A DNA stretch of 39,714 bases from the IMG/VR virus record IMGVR_UViG_3300030118_006568, positions 1 to 39,714 of that record. The stretch is one strand, 5' to 3'. The translations under genes were made by a program, and so were the position numbers. Shown here one piece after another: positions 37,557 to 39,714 of this stretch. The notes under the pieces are model-generated. The model had not been told where the DNA came from, searched no databases, and saw only the letters and a list, made by a program, of their open reading frames with translations. Origin of the DNA: a virus. How positions within the stretch are numbered: position 1 is the first letter of the stretch; the number at the start of each line of letters is the position of its first letter.

Positions 37557-37560
37557 GCGG

Positions 37561-37707
37561 ATGGAAAAGAAGCCAATTTACGAAAAGCAATTCACTAATT
37601 TGAAAACTGTTAAAGATAGCTCGGATGAGGGACTAATGAATATAGTGCTATTGATGGTATTAGGATTTTCGTGTTTAGCTTTGCTCTTGAGTATATGGAT
37701 AAAATAA
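37561..37707 (+). CDS. small single-pass membrane protein 6
   Basis: The 48-residue protein has a soluble N-terminal half (E-K-K-P-I-Y-E-K-Q-F) and a C-terminal membrane segment (I-V-L-L-M-V-L-G-F-S-C-L-A-L-L-L-S-I-W). It begins with the shared junction; its stop TAA lies before the next one. Function is unknown. Confidence 0.7.
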   Translation: MEKKPIYEKQFTNLKTVKDSSDEGLMNIVLLMVLGFSCLALLLSIWIK

Positions 37708-37718
37708 GGGGTGAGCGG

Positions 37719-37898
37719 ATGACACCAGAAGTAGTATTAATGTGCGTCTTGATAGGAATCGGAGTCGCATTACTGCCGAAGATATTAAAAGTTTTAATAG
37801 CAATAGTAGCAGGTATACTGGGATGTATTCTGCTCTGTGTCGCCGTTATAATGGGGGTAAGTGTAAATCTATGGAGAAGATTTTCTTTGAAGAGGTGA
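37719..37898 (+). CDS. small membrane protein 7, two hydrophobic segments
   Basis: The 59-residue protein has two close hydrophobic segments (about 5-19 and 24-50) divided by P-K-I-L-K, and a basic tail (N-L-W-R-R-F-S-L-K-R). This topology resembles small holins or pore-forming proteins, so it is a second lysis candidate. ATG 37719 follows the shared junction; the frame is open from 37671. Its stop lies in the next junction. Confidence 0.7.
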   Translation: MTPEVVLMCVLIGIGVALLPKILKVLIAIVAGILGCILLCVAVIMGVSVNLWRRFSLKR

Positions 37899-37902
37899 GC
37901 GG

Positions 37903-38250
37903 GTGGAATCGAAAAACGAAAAAGCAGAGAGATACTTAATACAAAATCTTTTTAAATCTGTCGTTCCCAATCAACATGTAGAAAAGTTATACGAAATGAT
38001 GGGCATTCTAGCGGATATGGGGATCGAAGTAAAAATAACGAATCATGTTCCCGACGCATCTAAAATGGAAATCTCGTTGCAATTGTGGATTGACGAAAAA
38101 ATAGAATATGAACAAGTGCTCAAAGGTGATATGACAGAAACATACTTTTTCTTTCAGCATTGCAAGAACAAGATACTAGATCTATTAGCGATGGCTATTT
38201 ATACAGAAAACAAAAACGGCGTAATAGGACGAATAGGATCAATAACGTAA
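37903..38250 (+). CDS. last cassette protein, unknown
   Basis: The 115-residue protein starts at GTG 37903 in the last copy of the junction. Its middle contains M-G-I-E-V-K-I-T-N-H-V-P and M-E-I-S-L-Q-L-W-I-D, two strands around a turn, with an N-terminal and a C-terminal helix. It ends the cassette; no T-run terminator follows. Function is unknown. Confidence 0.7.
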   Translation: MESKNEKAERYLIQNLFKSVVPNQHVEKLYEMMGILADMGIEVKITNHVPDASKMEISLQLWIDEKIEYEQVLKGDMTETYFFFQHCKNKILDLLAMAIYTENKNGVIGRIGSIT

Positions 38251-38253
38251 CGT

Positions 38254-38346
38254 TACAAAAGAATTGTTTTGTATCCCTTAACCGAAATTAAAAACCCAGT
38301 AAAATCAACGTTTTCGTATGTAATTAGGTTTACCATCCTAATTACA
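38254..38346. promoter_or_regulatory. two inverted repeats in the gap after the small-gene cassette
   Basis: TACAAAA (38254-38260) and TTTTGTA (38267-38273) flank six bases. TGTAATTAGG (38319-38328) and CCTAATTACA (38337-38346) flank eight bases. Neither has a T-run. They lie in a 266-bp AT-rich gap (38251-38516) that holds no gene I can support. They look like operators or a protein-bound site. Confidence 0.5.
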
Positions 38347-38516
38347 AACACGGAAATATCTACCAATTAGAATCATGAATATTATTCTACACCAAGGTAA
38401 ATAGCACTAATACAACATTTGAATACTAGCATTCACAAAAAGCAATCAAAAATTATACATATCTGCATTATTTTCTATTTATAAGAATTCTACTAAATTT
38501 AAATGAGGTGATGGGG

Positions 38517-38918
38517 GTGAGTGTTAAATGGGAATATAACTCAATCGAATGTAAAGTTGAGAATTGGTTAGGGAAAGTACTTGATAAAATTGGGCTTAGT
38601 GAAGACAAGAGAGAGATGCTTTTTCACTTTGCTGATGGAGATATTTTCCGGATGTGTAATCTTATATCACGTATATGTTTTGTGGATGTATGGTGTGAAG
38701 AGATAATAGGAGATTTGGACGATTTAATTGGCTCTCCTTTGACGATGGCTGAGGAAGTATCCAATGTCGATCATGCCCAGAATGATTATAATGAAGGAAG
38801 TCACACATGGACATTCTACAAATTTTCTACAGCAAAAGGATATGTAACACTTCGATGGCTTGGCACATCCAACGGATTCTATAGTGAAGATGTGGACATC
38901 ATGAAGCGAATTAAATAG
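38517..38918 (+). CDS. DUF7448-like phage protein
   Basis: The 133-residue protein ends with W-T-F-Y-K-F-S-T-A-K-G-Y-V-T-L-R-W-L-G-T-S-N-G-F-Y-S-E-D-V-D, which resembles the conserved end of DUF7448-type phage proteins; the first part has C-N-L-I-S-R-I-C-F-V-D-V-W-C-E-E-I-I-G-D-L-D-D-L-I-G. I am not certain of the family. GTG 38517 is preferred because GAGGTGAT lies eight bases before it; ATG 38511 is possible. It precedes a terminator and the methyltransferase. Confidence 0.6.
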   Translation: MSVKWEYNSIECKVENWLGKVLDKIGLSEDKREMLFHFADGDIFRMCNLISRICFVDVWCEEIIGDLDDLIGSPLTMAEEVSNVDHAQNDYNEGSHTWTFYKFSTAKGYVTLRWLGTSNGFYSEDVDIMKRIK

Positions 38919-38923
38919 AACTC

Positions 38924-38955
38924 AGCATCCCGAATTAAAATGGGGTGCTTTTTTT
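38924..38955 (+). terminator. intrinsic terminator before the methyltransferase
   Basis: AGCATCCC pairs with GGGGTGCT (one T-G) around a ten-base loop, followed by six T. It ends the upstream unit 20 bases before the methyltransferase start. Confidence 0.85.
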
Positions 38956-38974
38956 ATTGGAGGTGATGTAATTA

Positions 38975-39714
38975 ATGAAGTTCATTGATCTTTTCGCTGG
39001 TATCGGTGGTATGCGTCTAGCATTCGAAGATTTTGGCACATGTGTATTCTCTTCAGAGATTGATAAGAAAGCGTGCGATACTTATCAACTCAACTTTGGA
39101 GAGAGACCGCACGGGGACATAACCAAAATAGATGCGAAAGACATTCCAGATCATGACATCCTTCTCGCTGGCTTCCCTTGTCAAGCGTTCAGCATGGCGG
39201 GTAAGCGGTTGGGATTTGAGGATGCTAGAGGAACCATGTTCTTTGAAATTGCACGCATCCTAAGAGAAAAGAAGCCAAGAGCATTTTTATTGGAAAATGT
39301 GAAAGGACTTACTCATAAGCCTTTCCGTCGTGAGTTTACAACCATTTTAAATATATTGGACGAATTGGGATATAATGTTGAATGGAAAGTACTTAGTTCA
39401 AAGGGATTGGTTCCGCAGAATCGTGAACGAGTTTATATTGTAGGAATGGATCGCATCGTTAACTTTTTGAAATTCGAATGGCCCATACTACCCGATAAAG
39501 GGCCCCCAGTAAAAAGTATCTTAGAGGATAACGCAGATGATAAGTATACTCTCCCCGATGGGACATGGAATCACTTTCAGCGCAAGAAAGAGAAGTATGG
39601 GCATGGGAAATCAGGAGGGTTTAGCTATAATATATTGGATTTAGAAACGTATGGACGCACATTACTAACTAAAGATATTTCTAACAATTTAATATTTCAA
39701 GAAGAAAAGAACCC
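38975..39714 (+). CDS. DNA (cytosine-5) methyltransferase, N-terminal part
   Basis: GGAGGTGATG precedes ATG 38975. The protein shows motif I (F-A-G-I-G-G, 7-12), motif IV with catalytic Cys69 (F-P-C-Q), motif VI (E-N-V, 107-109) and motif VIII (Q-N-R-E-R-V-Y-I-V-G, 148-157). It is cut by the window end and continues at 100-280; the total is 306 residues. It methylates cytosine C5 using S-adenosylmethionine. It lies after a terminator with no clear promoter in the 20-base gap, so expression probably needs read-through or a promoter within the leader. Confidence 0.95.
   Translation, partial: MKFIDLFAGIGGMRLAFEDFGTCVFSSEIDKKACDTYQLNFGERPHGDITKIDAKDIPDHDILLAGFPCQAFSMAGKRLGFEDARGTMFFEIARILREKKPRAFLLENVKGLTHKPFRREFTTILNILDELGYNVEWKVLSSKGLVPQNRERVYIVGMDRIVNFLKFEWPILPDKGPPVKSILEDNADDKYTLPDGTWNHFQRKKEKYGHGKSGGFSYNILDLETYGRTLLTKDISNNLIFQEEKN
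39616..39714. repeat. terminal direct repeat, copy 2
   Basis: Identical to 1-99; see that entry. The duplicated bases lie within the methyltransferase gene. Confidence 0.95.

Larger units (their letters stand above)
36679..37905 (+). repeat. repeated junction element (R)AGGTGAKCGG-ATG between small genes
   Basis: Seven genes begin with nearly the same element, AGGTGAGCGG or AGGTGATCGG followed by ATG or GTG: starts at 36690, 37018, 37271, 37371, 37561, 37719 and 37903. It is the ribosome site and extends far to match the anti-Shine-Dalgarno end. At 37266, 37366, 37556 and 37898 the preceding gene ends with AGG (Arg) and TGA inside the element, so one sequence is stop, ribosome site and start. 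Such uniform junctions suggest duplication or exchange of gene cassettes. Confidence 0.85.

Noticed and set aside
1-39714. CRISPR array, rRNA, insertion sequence or integrase
   Set aside because: No regularly spaced repeat-spacer pattern, no rRNA-like stretch, no transposase or tyrosine/serine recombinase motifs were found by reading. The iterons at 23890 are contiguous and too short to be CRISPR.

Overview
The window is the complete circularised genome of a temperate siphophage of a low-GC Gram-positive host, probably a Bacillales member. Bases 1-99 are repeated exactly at 39616-39714, so the unit is 39,615 bp and the cytosine methyltransferase gene runs across the join. Strong AGGAGG-type ribosome sites with frequent GTG and TTG starts, a CI/Cro-type switch, a RinA/ArpU-like late activator, a phBC6A51-type TerS and an amidase endolysin all fit a Firmicutes phage. 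I see no integrase. A ParM-like actin, a ParR-like partner and a replication initiator with an iteron origin inside its gene suggest that the prophage is kept as a plasmid (a phage-plasmid).

Layout: 0.3-1.95 kb is an accessory island with a secreted beta-propeller phytase between two 17-residue hydrophobic peptides, then a holin-like protein. 1.98-18.9 kb is the virion module: portal, protease, capsid, connectors, tail terminator, four tandem paralogous structural proteins, tail tube, frameshifted tail chaperones, tape measure, Dit, Gp37-like protein, modular receptor-binding proteins and endolysin. 18.9-21.3 kb is a second secreted-protein island: on the minus strand a 33-residue membrane peptide and a Pro/Lys-rich exported protein, on the plus strand a pre-pro-subtilisin. 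21.3-24.5 kb is the plasmid-maintenance block: minus-strand parM, parR and two small genes, facing a plus-strand initiator gene across overlapping promoters. 24.6-27.1 kb holds exported or membrane accessory proteins and the lysogeny switch.

27.1-33.6 kb is the lytic replication and recombination module: Erf, Sak4-like ATPase, DUF669, nuclease, PrimPol-DUF3987 helicase and a Hjc-like resolvase. A 240-bp repeat-rich, AT-centred region at 32.25-32.49 kb looks like a second origin. 33.6-36.65 kb is late control and packaging: RinA-like activator, a candidate activated promoter with a structured leader, TerS, an inserted zinc-finger nuclease apparently expressed from a leaderless message, and TerL. 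36.69-38.25 kb is a cassette of eight very small genes, seven joined by the same stop/Shine-Dalgarno/start junction. A DUF7448-like protein and the methyltransferase, which lies between two intrinsic terminators, complete the circle.

Taken together, a lysogen would carry the phage as a segregated plasmid and could gain two extracellular nutrient-releasing enzymes, phytase and protease. Lytic growth would use a separate PrimPol/helicase system and perhaps a separate origin. Family names rest on motif recognition by eye. No search or computation was run.
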